DNA of 64,000 bases from BS150m-G50 sp964517435 (GTDB taxonomy: Bacteria; CAIWAD01; BS150m-G50), in assembly GCA_964517435.1 (NCBI GenBank), contig CAZFEC010000007.1, forward strand, positions 1 through 64,000, read 5' to 3'. Shown piece after piece: positions 36,181 to 44,560 of this stretch (the stretch's first letter is position 1; each line of letters opens with the position of its first letter). The position numbers and the translations under genes were made by a program. The notes beneath the pieces were generated by a model that was given only the letters and a program-made list of their open reading frames with translations, was not told the DNA's origin and ran no database searches.

Positions 36181-36323
36181 ATCTCGCGCCCCAGTTTCCC
36201 AGGATGACGTGAATCATGACAAGGGCGGGTCACCTCGACCTGCGATCAAGGGCGCTGATACGACCGGGGCGGCCGGTTGCCTCCAGAGTGCGTATGAAGA
36301 CCCACCCCTGCATGATTTATTAA

Positions 36324-36367
36324 TTGCCTGTCTCGACTACCCACCTTATCCTGATAAATCGTTTATC
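36324..36367 (+). promoter_or_regulatory. possible rnf promoter and operator palindrome
   Basis: TTGCCT (36324-36329) and TATCCT (36347-36352) are 17 bp apart, a weak sigma70-like match. It is followed at once by the palindrome GATAAA-TCG-TTTATC (36353-36367), placed near the expected transcription start, about 35 bp before the rnfC ATG. It could be a repressor operator; no regulator gene is nearby. Confidence 0.35.
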
Positions 36368-36401
36368 GAAAACGCAGAACCGGTTCTCAACAGGACTTTT
36401 T

Positions 36402-37781
36402 ATGAAACTGAACAGTTTTAAGGGTGGCGTACATCCGGCTGAAGAGAAGCTGCTGACGGAGGACAAACCGTTCGAGCAGATGCCGCCTCCCGCGACGGCA
36501 TGGCTGCCGCTCAGTCAACACCTGGGGAAGCCCGCCCGGCTGCTGCTGCAGAAGGGAGACTTTGTCTGCCAGGGTGCTCTGGCAGCCGAGAGCGACGGTT
36601 TCATCTCCGCCAACATCCATGTCCCCATCAACGGCCAGGTTCAGAAACCGCAGCGGGGAAGCACCCTCAGCGGTTTCGCCGGTGATGTCATCGCCATCAA
36701 GGCGGGTGAGCCGCCGGAACCGGAGGAGGGCGCCGAGCCGCTTTCCACGGAACCGGTCCGTTTGCCGGCTTACGACCTGGAAGCCGCCACCCCGCAAGAG
36801 ATCATCGACAATGTAAAGGCCGCCGGCATCGTCGGGCAGGGAGGCGCCGCCTTCCCCGCCAACGTCAAGCTGATGCCGCCCCCGGAGAAGGGTGTTCAGG
36901 AGCTGGTCGTCAACGGTTGCGAGTGCGAACCCTTTCTGACGCGCGATTACCGCCTGATGCTGGAACGTACCCGGGACCTGCTGGAGGGCATTCGCCTGAT
37001 CTGCCGGGCGCTGCAGGTGTCCAAGGCTACCGTCGGCATCGAGAACAACAAGCCGGCCGCCATTGAAAAGCTGCGACAGGCGGTCGCCGCCCTGGCGCCC
37101 GCCCGGTCAGCCGGTGCCGACTGGCCTGAAATCGATATCATGGCCTTGAAGATCAAGTATCCGCAAGGTGCGGAGAAGATGCTGATCAAGGCGATTACCG
37201 GTCGGGAAGTACCGCCGGGCGGCCTGCCGATGGACGCTCAGGTCGCGATCCAGAATATCGGTACCGTGCTGGCGATGCGCGACGCGGTGCTGCAGGGTTT
37301 GCCGCAGACCACCGCGGCGCTGACCGTCACCGGACGCGGTATCCGCGAACCGAAGAATCTGCTGGTGCATGTCGGCACACCGGTCGCCGAGGTGCTGGAG
37401 TTCTGCGGCGGGCTGACCGAGGATGCCGCCCGCGTCATCATCGGCGGACCGATGATGGGCATGGCACAACACGACCTCGCGGCGCCGGTGGTCAAAGCCA
37501 CTTCCGGCATCCTGGTGCTGACGGCGGAGGATGTACAGGAACCACCCTGCACCGCCTGCCTCAGCTGTGGTAAATGTGTCGGCGTCTGTCCGCTCAACCT
37601 CCTGCCCAGCCGCCTGGCGCGCCTGAGCGAGGTGGACCGTTTCGAGGAGGCGCGCGATCTCGGCCTGGAAACCTGCATGGAGTGCGGCAGTTGCGCCTAT
37701 GTCTGCCCGGCGCACATTCCGCTGGTACAGTGGTTCCGCATGGGTAAGCAGGGTGTGCAGAAACTTAACCGGAGTGAATAA
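36402..37781 (+). CDS. rnfC: Rnf complex subunit RnfC
   Basis: 459 residues. Peripheral NADH/flavin subunit of the ferredoxin:NAD oxidoreductase that pumps Na+ or H+. Start at the ATG giving the usual MKLNSFKGGVHP N-terminus; the frame extends upstream but only into leader DNA. Motifs: GGAAFPANVKL (NADH/FMN-binding), NGCECEPFLTRDYRLM, and two 4Fe-4S sites CTACLSCGKCVGVCP near 383 and CMECGSCAYVCP near 425. First gene of the order rnfC-D-G-E-A, as in clostridial and Thermotoga operons. No octamer GTGATACA in the whole rnf region. Confidence 0.95.
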   Translation: MKLNSFKGGVHPAEEKLLTEDKPFEQMPPPATAWLPLSQHLGKPARLLLQKGDFVCQGALAAESDGFISANIHVPINGQVQKPQRGSTLSGFAGDVIAIKAGEPPEPEEGAEPLSTEPVRLPAYDLEAATPQEIIDNVKAAGIVGQGGAAFPANVKLMPPPEKGVQELVVNGCECEPFLTRDYRLMLERTRDLLEGIRLICRALQVSKATVGIENNKPAAIEKLRQAVAALAPARSAGADWPEIDIMALKIKYPQGAEKMLIKAITGREVPPGGLPMDAQVAIQNIGTVLAMRDAVLQGLPQTTAALTVTGRGIREPKNLLVHVGTPVAEVLEFCGGLTEDAARVIIGGPMMGMAQHDLAAPVVKATSGILVLTAEDVQEPPCTACLSCGKCVGVCPLNLLPSRLARLSEVDRFEEARDLGLETCMECGSCAYVCPAHIPLVQWFRMGKQGVQKLNRSE

Positions 37782-37784
37782 TCG

Positions 37785-38801
37785 ATGAGTGCGAACGATA
37801 CCGAAGCCAAGGTGGCGGAAAAGAAGGCTCCGGCCGCACCGGTCAACCTGCAGCTGGTCACCTCGCCCCACAACCACACCCGCTGGAGCACCGCCGCGCT
37901 GATGTGGCTGGTGTCCGCGTCGCTGCTGCCGACGCTGGTGGCGGCGCTGGTCTTCTTCGGGTGGCGCGCGCTGCTGCTGGTGCTGGTCGCCATCGTCGGC
38001 GCCGTAGGCACGGAGTGGCTGATCAACAGCTGGCGGCGGCTGCCGTTCTCGCTGGGTGACGGCAGCGCCCTGCTCACCGGCCTGCTGCTCGGCCTGATCC
38101 TGCCGCCTTCCTTTCCACTGCTGGGCGCACTGCTGGGCGGTGTCATCGCCATCGGGCTGGGCAAGGCGGTCTTCGGCGGTCTGGGTGCCAACATCTTCAA
38201 TCCCGCCCTGGTCGGTCGAGCCTTTCTGCAGGCGGCATTCCCGGTCGCCATGACCACCTGGACCATCAACAAACTGAGCGTCGACGCCGTCAGCTCCGCC
38301 ACGCCGCTGGCGATCATGAAATTCCGCGAGGCGGGTGTGACGGCCCTCGAGGCGATTACCCCTTACAGCGAGATGCTGCTGGGTACCACCGCCGGCTGTC
38401 TGGGCGAAACGTCCGCCCTGGCGGTCCTGATCGGCGGCGCGATCCTGCTCATCACCCAGGTCGCCAACTGGCGCATCCCGGCGGCGATGACGCTGGGCGC
38501 AATACTGCTCGGCGGCATCCTTTGGTTGATCGATCCGGCGCTTTACCCCAACCCACTGTTCCACCTGCTCTCGGGCGGTTTCCTCTTCGGCGCCCTTTTC
38601 ATGGCGACCGACCTGGTCACCTCCCCCCTGACCGGCCGGGGAATGTGGTATTTCGGTTTCGGCATCGGTGTCTTGACCGTGCTGATCCGTCTCTTCGGTG
38701 GTCTGCCGGAAGGTGTGATGTTTTCGATACTGTTGATGAACGCCACCGTCCCGCTGATAAACCGCTGGACCAGACCCAAAGTATTCGGGGAGGCGAAATG
38801 A
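37785..38801 (+). CDS. rnfD: Rnf complex subunit RnfD
   Basis: 338 residues, integral membrane subunit with about nine helices. Binds FMN covalently to a Thr, here probably that in the DAVSSATPLAIMKF loop near residue 170; the FMN is attached by ApbE, encoded downstream. Other family features: GDGSALLTGLLLGLILPP and GGLGANIFNPALVGRAFL. Its stop overlaps rnfG in ATGA. Cytoplasmic N-terminal tail is charged and Ala-rich. Confidence 0.94.
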   Translation: MSANDTEAKVAEKKAPAAPVNLQLVTSPHNHTRWSTAALMWLVSASLLPTLVAALVFFGWRALLLVLVAIVGAVGTEWLINSWRRLPFSLGDGSALLTGLLLGLILPPSFPLLGALLGGVIAIGLGKAVFGGLGANIFNPALVGRAFLQAAFPVAMTTWTINKLSVDAVSSATPLAIMKFREAGVTALEAITPYSEMLLGTTAGCLGETSALAVLIGGAILLITQVANWRIPAAMTLGAILLGGILWLIDPALYPNPLFHLLSGGFLFGALFMATDLVTSPLTGRGMWYFGFGIGVLTVLIRLFGGLPEGVMFSILLMNATVPLINRWTRPKVFGEAK

Positions 38802-39499
38802 ACACGATAATACAGATGTTGCTGACGCTATGCTGCGTAGGGCTGTTCTCCGGCGGCGCGCTGTCGCTGGTCAACAGCTGGGCCGACCCCAAGATCAAGT
38901 ACAACGAGCTGCAGGAGAAACTGGCGGCCGTCAAGGAGGTCGTGCCGGGCGGCAGCGATTCCAAGCCGCTCACCGAACTGCTGCCCGCCGCTACGGAGCC
39001 GCTGCCGGACGCTTTCCAGGTTTACGACGACGCCGGCAGCCCGTTGGGTTGGGCGTTGACCGGTGCCGGTAACGGCTTCCAGGGTAAGATTCACCTGATG
39101 GTGGGGCTCTCCGCCGATCTGACCGAAACCCGCGGCCTGAAAGTACTCAAGGATTCCGAGACGCCGGGGCTGGGCACCAAGATCCGCGATGGTGCTTTCC
39201 CACAACAGTTCTACAGCATCGAGGGGGACGGACATCTCAACATCAGCGACGGTTTGAACGTGGTTAAGCGGATGCGGGAAGCGGCGCACGAAGTGGAATA
39301 CATCACCGGCGCCACCATCTCCTCGAAAGCGGTCGTGGATATTCTGAACGACATCGTCCCGCAGTTGCGGGAGGTGTTGGCGGCGAACGGCCTGCAATCA
39401 GACGTCCCCGGTGGCGGGAACGTCGCTGGTAGCGGGAACGTCGCTGGTAGCGGGAGCGCCGCTGGTAGCGGGAGCGCCGCGAAAGGAGCCGGCCGATGA
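38798..39499 (+). CDS. rnfG: Rnf complex subunit RnfG
   Basis: 233 residues from the ATG in the rnfD ATGA overlap (frame open upstream only as a shadow). Single N-terminal membrane anchor (LLTLCCVGLFSGGALSLV), then a periplasmic FMN-binding domain with the covalent flavin motif TGATISSKAVVDIL near 169-182 and FPQQF. The C-terminus carries a GSG-rich tail of four six-residue repeats. Coupled to rnfE by another ATGA. Confidence 0.93.
   Translation: MNTIIQMLLTLCCVGLFSGGALSLVNSWADPKIKYNELQEKLAAVKEVVPGGSDSKPLTELLPAATEPLPDAFQVYDDAGSPLGWALTGAGNGFQGKIHLMVGLSADLTETRGLKVLKDSETPGLGTKIRDGAFPQQFYSIEGDGHLNISDGLNVVKRMREAAHEVEYITGATISSKAVVDILNDIVPQLREVLAANGLQSDVPGGGNVAGSGNVAGSGSAAGSGSAAKGAGR
39410..39481 (+). 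repeat. 18-bp tandem repeat x4 in rnfG tail
   Basis: Four copies of an 18-bp unit (39410-39427, 39428-39445, 39446-39463, 39464-39481), consensus GGTAGCGGGANCGNCGCT, encoding the six-residue pattern GSGNVA/GSGSAA. Copy number may vary by slippage; each change keeps frame. Probably a flexible periplasmic tail. Confidence 0.85.
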
Positions 39500-40221
39500 G
39501 CAAACAGACGACGCGTGCAACCGAATTCATGAAGGGACTCTGGGATCATAACCCGGTGCTGCGCCAGCTGCTGGGGCTCTGCCCCACCCTGGCGGTGACA
39601 GTATCGGCCCTCAACGGCCTGGCAATGGGCCTGGCGACCACTTTCGTACTGGTTTCCGCCAGCCTGCTGATCTCGCTGATCCGGAAGCTGATTCCCAACC
39701 AGGTGCGTATCGCCTCCTTCATCGTGGTCATCGCCACCTTCGTAACAATCGTCGACCTGGTGATGAAGGCGCAGTTCCCCGCCATGAGCAAGGCGCTGGG
39801 CGCTTTCATCCCGCTGATCGTGGTCAATTGCCTGATCCTGGGTCGCCAGGAAGCCTTCGCCTCCCGCAACAATCCGGGCCGGGCATTGCTGGACGCTGTC
39901 GGCATGGGTATCGGCTTTACCCTGACGCTGATCGTGCTGGGCGCCGTGCGTGAACTGCTGGGCACCGGCAGGATTTTCGAAGCGACCGTGCTGCCCGGCT
40001 GGGAGCCGTGGGTGGTCATGATTCTGCCGGCCGGCGCCTTCTTCACGCTGGGCCTGATGCTGGGCACCGCCAATATCATCACCCGCCGGCGCGAATTGTC
40101 GCAACGGCTGGCGCTGGTGCCGGTCGCCGCGCCACAACCCGCGGCGGCAGCGGAAGTTGAAACCGCACCGGAGGCCGAGGGTGACGACACCAGAGGCGAC
40201 AAGCCTGAGGAGGCCGCATAA
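39496..40221 (+). CDS. rnfE: Rnf complex subunit RnfE
   Basis: 241 residues, six membrane helices, RnfA/E/Nqr D-E family. Motifs LLGLCPTLAVTVSALNGLAMG and PLIVVNCLILGRQEAFA (Asn-Cys region that coordinates the intramembrane Fe-S cluster with RnfA). A charged Ala/Glu-rich C-terminal tail of about 40 residues is longer than usual. Overlaps rnfG (ATGA) and rnfA (TAATG). Confidence 0.94.
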   Translation: MSKQTTRATEFMKGLWDHNPVLRQLLGLCPTLAVTVSALNGLAMGLATTFVLVSASLLISLIRKLIPNQVRIASFIVVIATFVTIVDLVMKAQFPAMSKALGAFIPLIVVNCLILGRQEAFASRNNPGRALLDAVGMGIGFTLTLIVLGAVRELLGTGRIFEATVLPGWEPWVVMILPAGAFFTLGLMLGTANIITRRRELSQRLALVPVAAPQPAAAAEVETAPEAEGDDTRGDKPEEAA

Positions 40222-40793
40222 TGGAACTCTTTCTGATTTTCCTGTCGGCGGCGGTGGTCAACAACTTCGTACTGAGTTACTTTCTCGGCATCTGCCCCTT
40301 CGTCGGAGTCTCCGGCAAGATCAGCAGCGCCTTCTCGATGGGCATGGCCACCACCTTCGTCATGACCATGACCGCCATGGTCACCTGGCTGATCAAGCAC
40401 TTCATCCTGGTACCACTGAACCTCGAATTTCTGGAGACGGTCTCCTTCATCCTGGTGATCGCCTCGCTGGTACAGTTCGTCGAGATGGTGATCAAGAAGG
40501 TGAGCCAGCCGCTTTACCGGGCGCTGGGCATCTTCCTGCCGCTGATCACGACCAACTGCGCCATCATGGGCCTGGCGCTGTTCATCCAGCTGCGGGAGTA
40601 CAGTTTCCTGGAAGGTCTGATCTACGGTATCGGCGCGGGGGCTGGCTTCACGCTGGCGATCTCGCTGATGGCCGGCATCCGGGAGGAGCTGGAACTGGCC
40701 GCCGTGCCGCGCAGCCTGCAGGGCGCGGGCATCACCATGATCGTCGCCGGCATCATGGCGCTGGCCTTCATGGGTTTTGCCGGGATGATCTAA
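40221..40793 (+). CDS. rnfA: Rnf complex subunit RnfA
   Basis: 190 residues, six-helix membrane subunit. NNFVLSYFLGICPFVGVSGK and PLITTNCAIMGLALFI are the paired half-motifs that with RnfE coordinate the [2Fe-2S] cluster inside the membrane. The A of its ATG is the last base of the rnfE TAA stop, indicating coupling. Followed after 41 bp by the Tat/NusG-II protein. Confidence 0.95.
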   Translation: MELFLIFLSAAVVNNFVLSYFLGICPFVGVSGKISSAFSMGMATTFVMTMTAMVTWLIKHFILVPLNLEFLETVSFILVIASLVQFVEMVIKKVSQPLYRALGIFLPLITTNCAIMGLALFIQLREYSFLEGLIYGIGAGAGFTLAISLMAGIREELELAAVPRSLQGAGITMIVAGIMALAFMGFAGMI

Positions 40794-40834
40794 CCGCGCG
40801 CGGCGTTAGAAAGCCAAATACTGGAGGAAGATAA

Positions 40835-41575
40835 ATGTCAACAAGACGCAATTTTCTGAAGACTTCACTGCTGGGCGGTTCCGCTTTCGGGCTGGGTCTG
40901 GCCGCCGGCCTGCTGCCGTTCCACTCCCGGAGCGCTGACCGTTTCGTACTGCAGGCCTACCTGCCGGCGGATGCCGAAACGCTGCGTCTGGCCGTACAGG
41001 CGTTCGCCGCCGGTCTGCCGGCCGCGCGGAAGCTGCCGCAACCGCAGTTGCAGGCGGAGCAGCGTTGGCAGCGCAGTCTGCTGGAGGGGCTGGAGGCGAG
41101 CGGTCGCGAATTGAGCGGCGTAAGCTCGAGCCGGCTGGAACTGCACGTTGAACCGGTGGCCTTTGCCACCGCGTCCGACCTGCTGCTGCAGAACCGCGGA
41201 CAGGTGCTCGATCCCGCCAGCGACTTCGGTGCGCAATTGCTGGGACTGCGTGCGCAGTTGCGGGAACAGCCCGCGGCGCTGTCGCTGAGTGCGGTTTACA
41301 GCGATAATCCCTGGTCCGATCTGCTGCACGGCGGCAAGCGGTCGCTGTTGATCGATCGCCAGGGCGCGGTGGAACGGCTGACGCTGGACGGCCGCGAACG
41401 GGAACTGACGCTGGCGGGACCCGCCGGTGAAACGCGCCTGCGCCTGGACGACCGGGGCGTGCAGGTTGTGGAAGCCGGTTGTCGGCATCGCCACTGCCAG
41501 AAGCAGGGCTTGATCAGCGAGCCGGGTGAGCGCATCGTCTGTGCGCCCAACCGGCTGCTGTTGACCATCGCGTAG
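40835..41575 (+). CDS. Tat-exported NusG domain II protein in rnf cluster
   Basis: 246 residues. N-terminal twin-arginine-like signal (STRRNFLKTSLLGGSAFGLG). The C-terminal about 85 residues form a NusG-II domain: VVEAGCRHRHCQKQGLIS then GERIVCAPNRLLLTI, with the conserved Cys-x4-Cys and later Cys. NusG-II proteins are often encoded next to apbE and rnf genes; their role is undefined, possibly in FMN insertion. Middle region (about 35-150) is Leu/Ala-rich and unrecognised. GGAGGA precedes the ATG. Placed between rnfA and apbE. Confidence 0.78.
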   Translation: MSTRRNFLKTSLLGGSAFGLGLAAGLLPFHSRSADRFVLQAYLPADAETLRLAVQAFAAGLPAARKLPQPQLQAEQRWQRSLLEGLEASGRELSGVSSSRLELHVEPVAFATASDLLLQNRGQVLDPASDFGAQLLGLRAQLREQPAALSLSAVYSDNPWSDLLHGGKRSLLIDRQGAVERLTLDGRERELTLAGPAGETRLRLDDRGVQVVEAGCRHRHCQKQGLISEPGERIVCAPNRLLLTIA

Positions 41576-41577
41576 AT

Positions 41578-42630
41578 ATGCCGGTAATCTCCCCGGTAGT
41601 GAAAAAACCGGGCCGGGAAGCGCGTCGCTGGCTGCGGCCGGTGGTGTTGTTGATGCTGCTTGCGGCGACCGGCTGGCTGATCGGTCATGCCGTCGGTGCT
41701 CTTTGGGATTGGCGGGGAAAGCCGTTCCAGGTTTCCCATCCGGCGCTGGGCACGCTGGTCGAGATCAGCGTGCGACCGCAGGCCGGTCTGACGGAGGCGG
41801 AGCTGTGGCTGGCGGCGGAACAGGCTTTCTTTGAGATCGACCGGGTGGATCGTCTCTTCTCGACCCATAAGATCGCGGGGGAAGAGATAACGGAGCCGGA
41901 ACAGGGTTCCATCGGCCCGGCTTACGGTCCGGCCGACGCGACCGAACTGGCGGAGCTGCTGGAGGTGGCCGAGCTGGGTTTCGAGATCGGCCGCCTGTCG
42001 CGGGGAGCACTGGATCTGCGGCTGCGGACGCTGATTGAACTGTGGAACTTTGACAACGAACCGCGTATACCGGATCCGAGACGGCTGGACAGCCTGATGT
42101 ACCTGCGTCGCTTCCGGTCCGACTGGGACGGCGACCTGGCCGAGCTGCACTTCGGAGCGATCGCCAAGGGGTACGCGGTGGACCGGGCTCTCGAAACGCT
42201 GGCGGCGGCCGGGGTGAAAGAGGCGCTGGTCAATGCCGGCGGTGAGATCCGGGCGCTGGGCGACGGCTGGACCGTCGGTGTGCAGCATCCGCGCCTGTCC
42301 GGCATGCTGCTGACCAAACTGGAGCCGGGCGAGCTGGCGGTCGCCACTTCCGGCGACTACGAACGCTACTTTGAAACGGGAGGCCGGCGTTATCACCACC
42401 TGCTGGACCCCGCCAGTGGCTGGCCGGCGGCGGATTGCCGCAGCGTGACGGTTGTCGCGCCCAGCTGCGCCCTCGCTGATGCCTGGGCGACGGCGTTGTT
42501 CGTGCTGGGTCCGGAGGCGGGGCTGCGGCTGGCGGAGGAATTGAAAACAATCGAGGCGCTGATCGTGGGAGCCGACGGCCGGGAACAACAGACCGGCGGT
42601 TTTAAACGGTTACGCCGCAACACCATTTAA
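41578..42630 (+). CDS. apbE: FAD:protein FMN transferase
   Basis: 350 residues. Cleaves FAD and attaches FMN to Thr of target flavoproteins, here RnfD and RnfG. An N-terminal membrane anchor (LLMLLAATGWLIGHAVGAL) places it periplasmically. Signatures: HPALGTLVEI, DRVDRLFSTH, ALDLRLRTLIELWNF, GAIAKGYAVDRA, LVNAGGEIRALG, and the Mg/FAD-binding HLLDPASGWPA with LADAWATALFV. Its 3' end forms half of a long hairpin with downstream DNA. Confidence 0.93.
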   Translation: MPVISPVVKKPGREARRWLRPVVLLMLLAATGWLIGHAVGALWDWRGKPFQVSHPALGTLVEISVRPQAGLTEAELWLAAEQAFFEIDRVDRLFSTHKIAGEEITEPEQGSIGPAYGPADATELAELLEVAELGFEIGRLSRGALDLRLRTLIELWNFDNEPRIPDPRRLDSLMYLRRFRSDWDGDLAELHFGAIAKGYAVDRALETLAAAGVKEALVNAGGEIRALGDGWTVGVQHPRLSGMLLTKLEPGELAVATSGDYERYFETGGRRYHHLLDPASGWPAADCRSVTVVAPSCALADAWATALFVLGPEAGLRLAEELKTIEALIVGADGREQQTGGFKRLRRNTI

Positions 42631-42692
42631 ACGGCAATGGAACATCGTCCGTTTGAAATGGTGTCTGGAATGCCGCCTTAGTCGGCATTCCA
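42620..42692 (+). promoter_or_regulatory. tandem hairpins between apbE and rnfB
   Basis: Two strong inverted repeats in series: 42620-42634 with 42649-42664 (15 bp, one bulge, 14-nt loop; spans the apbE stop), then a perfect 10-bp stem TGGAATGCCG/CGGCATTCCA at 42666-42675 and 42683-42692 with a 7-nt loop. There is no T-run, so an RNA-processing, stability or attenuation element that lowers or separates rnfB expression is more likely than a plain terminator. Confidence 0.55.
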
Positions 42693-42740
42693 ATAAATAG
42701 AATGGAAAACAGACCGAACCTGAGTTCGAGGAGTCGATAA

Positions 42741-43604
42741 ATGGATGCCACACTGGGAATTTCGCTGTTGACGATGGGCGGCCTCGGGGTCTTCTTCGCC
42801 GGAGCGCTGGCGATCGCCGACCGCAAGTTGCGGGTGGAAGAGGATCCCCGCATACACGCCGTGAACGAGGTACTGCCGGGTGCGAACTGCGGCGCCTGCG
42901 GTGAAGCGGGTTGCCAGGCGTTCGCGGTTGCGGTCGTGGAAGAACGGCAAGAGGTCAACGGCTGTCCGGTCGGTGGCGGTGATACCGCGGAAGCGGTCGC
43001 GGCCGTGATGGGAGTCGACGCCGGCGAGACGATCAAGAAAGTAGCGCGGGTACACTGCCGCGGCGGTCACGGGCTGGTAAAGTCGAAAGCCGCCTACGAC
43101 GGGCCGGTCAAGTGCTCCGCCCTGGTGCTGGTGGGCGGCGGCGAGCAGGCCTGCATGTGGGGTTGTACCGGTGGCGGTGATTGCGTCGCGGCTTGCCAGT
43201 TCGATGCCATCTTCATCAACGCGGCGGGGCTGCCGGAAGTGATCGACGAACTCTGCACCGGCTGCGGTGCCTGTGCGCGCGCCTGTCCGCGTCAGGTCAT
43301 CGAGATGCATCCGGTGACGCGTGAGCACTTCGTGTTCTGCTGCAGTCACGACGATCCCAAGACGTCGCGCAAGACCTGCAAGGTGGCCTGCATCGGTTGC
43401 GGCATCTGCACCCGCAAGACGGAGGATTCCGCCTACATGAACGACGGCCTGGCGGTCATCGACTACGAGAAGCTGAATCCGGAGATCGTGCCGTTCGAGA
43501 AATGCCCTACCGGCGCGATCGGGCCCTATACCCCGTATGCGCAACAAAAGAGGGGTGAGTTGAGAGCGGCGCTGCGCAAGCCGAGCCCCCTGCCGCCGGC
43601 GTAA
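42741..43604 (+). CDS. rnfB: Rnf complex subunit RnfB
   Basis: 287 residues. Ferredoxin-facing subunit that feeds electrons into the complex. Membrane anchor at the N-terminus, then the Fe-S domain GANCGACGEAGCQAF near 47-60 with a fourth Cys in NGCPVGG, and polyferredoxin region including CTGCGACARACPRQ near 172 and CIGCGICTRK near 217. Separated from rnfA by the NusG-II and apbE genes. AGGAG lies just upstream of the ATG. Confidence 0.94.
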   Translation: MDATLGISLLTMGGLGVFFAGALAIADRKLRVEEDPRIHAVNEVLPGANCGACGEAGCQAFAVAVVEERQEVNGCPVGGGDTAEAVAAVMGVDAGETIKKVARVHCRGGHGLVKSKAAYDGPVKCSALVLVGGGEQACMWGCTGGGDCVAACQFDAIFINAAGLPEVIDELCTGCGACARACPRQVIEMHPVTREHFVFCCSHDDPKTSRKTCKVACIGCGICTRKTEDSAYMNDGLAVIDYEKLNPEIVPFEKCPTGAIGPYTPYAQQKRGELRAALRKPSPLPPA

Positions 43605-43688
43605 TCGGCGGCACGCTGAGCCGGCACGCCCGCGCTCAGGCCGGGCAAAACAATCGAACCAATAGCAGCAGGGCGGTAAACCCTGCTG
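43591..43688 (+). terminator. hairpins downstream of rnfB, possible terminator
   Basis: TGCCGCCG/CGGCGGCA (43591-43598, 43606-43613) overlaps the rnfB stop; about 50 bp later CAGCAGGG/CCCTGCTG (43666-43673, 43681-43688) is followed by TTTGCTTTC, a weak intrinsic-terminator look. May attenuate read-through into the RseC-like gene. Confidence 0.4.
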
Positions 43689-43715
43689 TTTGCTTTCAGA
43701 CCAGGAAAATCGAAG

Positions 43716-44219
43716 ATGACCACACAAACCCATGAGCCTCGCAAGCACGGCGAACCTCGTTTACGGGGCGAACAGCTGATCGAAGAGGGGATCGTCGTCG
43801 AGACGGCGGCGGGCACACCCCCTCGCGCCCGGGTGATGATGGTGGCGGGTGAGGCCTGCTCCGCCTGTGCGGCCAGCTTCATCTGCAAACCGGAGGATGC
43901 CGACAAGCGCACGCTGGAAGCGGCCGATCCGATCGGCGTCAAACCGGGCGACCGGGTGGTGATCGCCGTAACCGGCGGCGAAGTGCTGAAGGCCAGTTTC
44001 CTCGTCTACGGCCTGCCGTTGCTGCTGCTGGTGATCGGCGTGGCGGGGGGCATGTGGCTGCTGCCCGAGAATCTGTCGGGACGAGAGCCGCTGGCGTTTC
44101 TGATCGGGCTTCTTCTAGTGGCCTTGGGACTGTTTGGTGTGCACCGGCGGGAACGCGCCCGACGCCGGGCCGGTCTGGACCCGCTGCCGGCGACGATACT
44201 CAGGAAGGTGGAAGAGTGA
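43716..44219 (+). CDS. SoxR-reducing-system RseC-like protein
   Basis: 167 residues. RseC-family membrane protein; in gammaproteobacteria these couple the Rnf/Rsx complex to keeping SoxR reduced. Visible: GIVVETAAG start of the domain, the conserved Cys cluster EACSACAASFIC near 48-59, VKPGDRVVIAV and two membrane helices (about 92-112 and 118-140). Location directly after rnfB supports an Rnf-linked role. The first 25 residues are charged and may be a non-conserved extension. Confidence 0.82.
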   Translation: MTTQTHEPRKHGEPRLRGEQLIEEGIVVETAAGTPPRARVMMVAGEACSACAASFICKPEDADKRTLEAADPIGVKPGDRVVIAVTGGEVLKASFLVYGLPLLLLVIGVAGGMWLLPENLSGREPLAFLIGLLLVALGLFGVHRRERARRRAGLDPLPATILRKVEE

Positions 44220-44560
44220 TTCCATCGATGGCCAGCGCTTCAACCACAACTACCCACTCCCCTCTGCGATAACACAAGTCCACGACACACCACAGTAGCC
44301 TGCAAGCATCATCTTTGCAGCCGACAGTATGGCCTCTAGGCTGCGGATGGTCAGGTTTTGTTGTTTACATAACAGGGCGAGTTATTTGTATAAATACTAA
44401 AATGTTATCTGGGGCTCTTCAGAAAATCGAAGTTTAGTATTAGAATTTCATACACTTACCTTGGTCCGACCCTGGGTTATGGAGGAAGGTATCGGCACAA
44501 CTATTGCATCGCTAATCTGCGTTATCAACGCAATATCGACATGCCGAAGAGGAGTAGGTC
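44220..44560. other. gene-free spacer with repeat
   Basis: 341 bp with lower GC than the neighbours. It holds a 9-bp inverted repeat AATACTAAA/TTTAGTATT (44393-44401, 44433-44441), a promoter-like TTTACA-19 bp-TATAAA, and one GGTCCGACCC repeat (44463-44472). No coding region supported. Confidence 0.6.
44463..44472 (+). repeat. GGTCCGACCC repeat copy 1
   Basis: Copy in TTGGTCCGACCCTGGGTTATG; copy 2 near 46332 matches it in GGTCCGACCC then GGTTA, suggesting a shared longer end. Confidence 0.65.
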
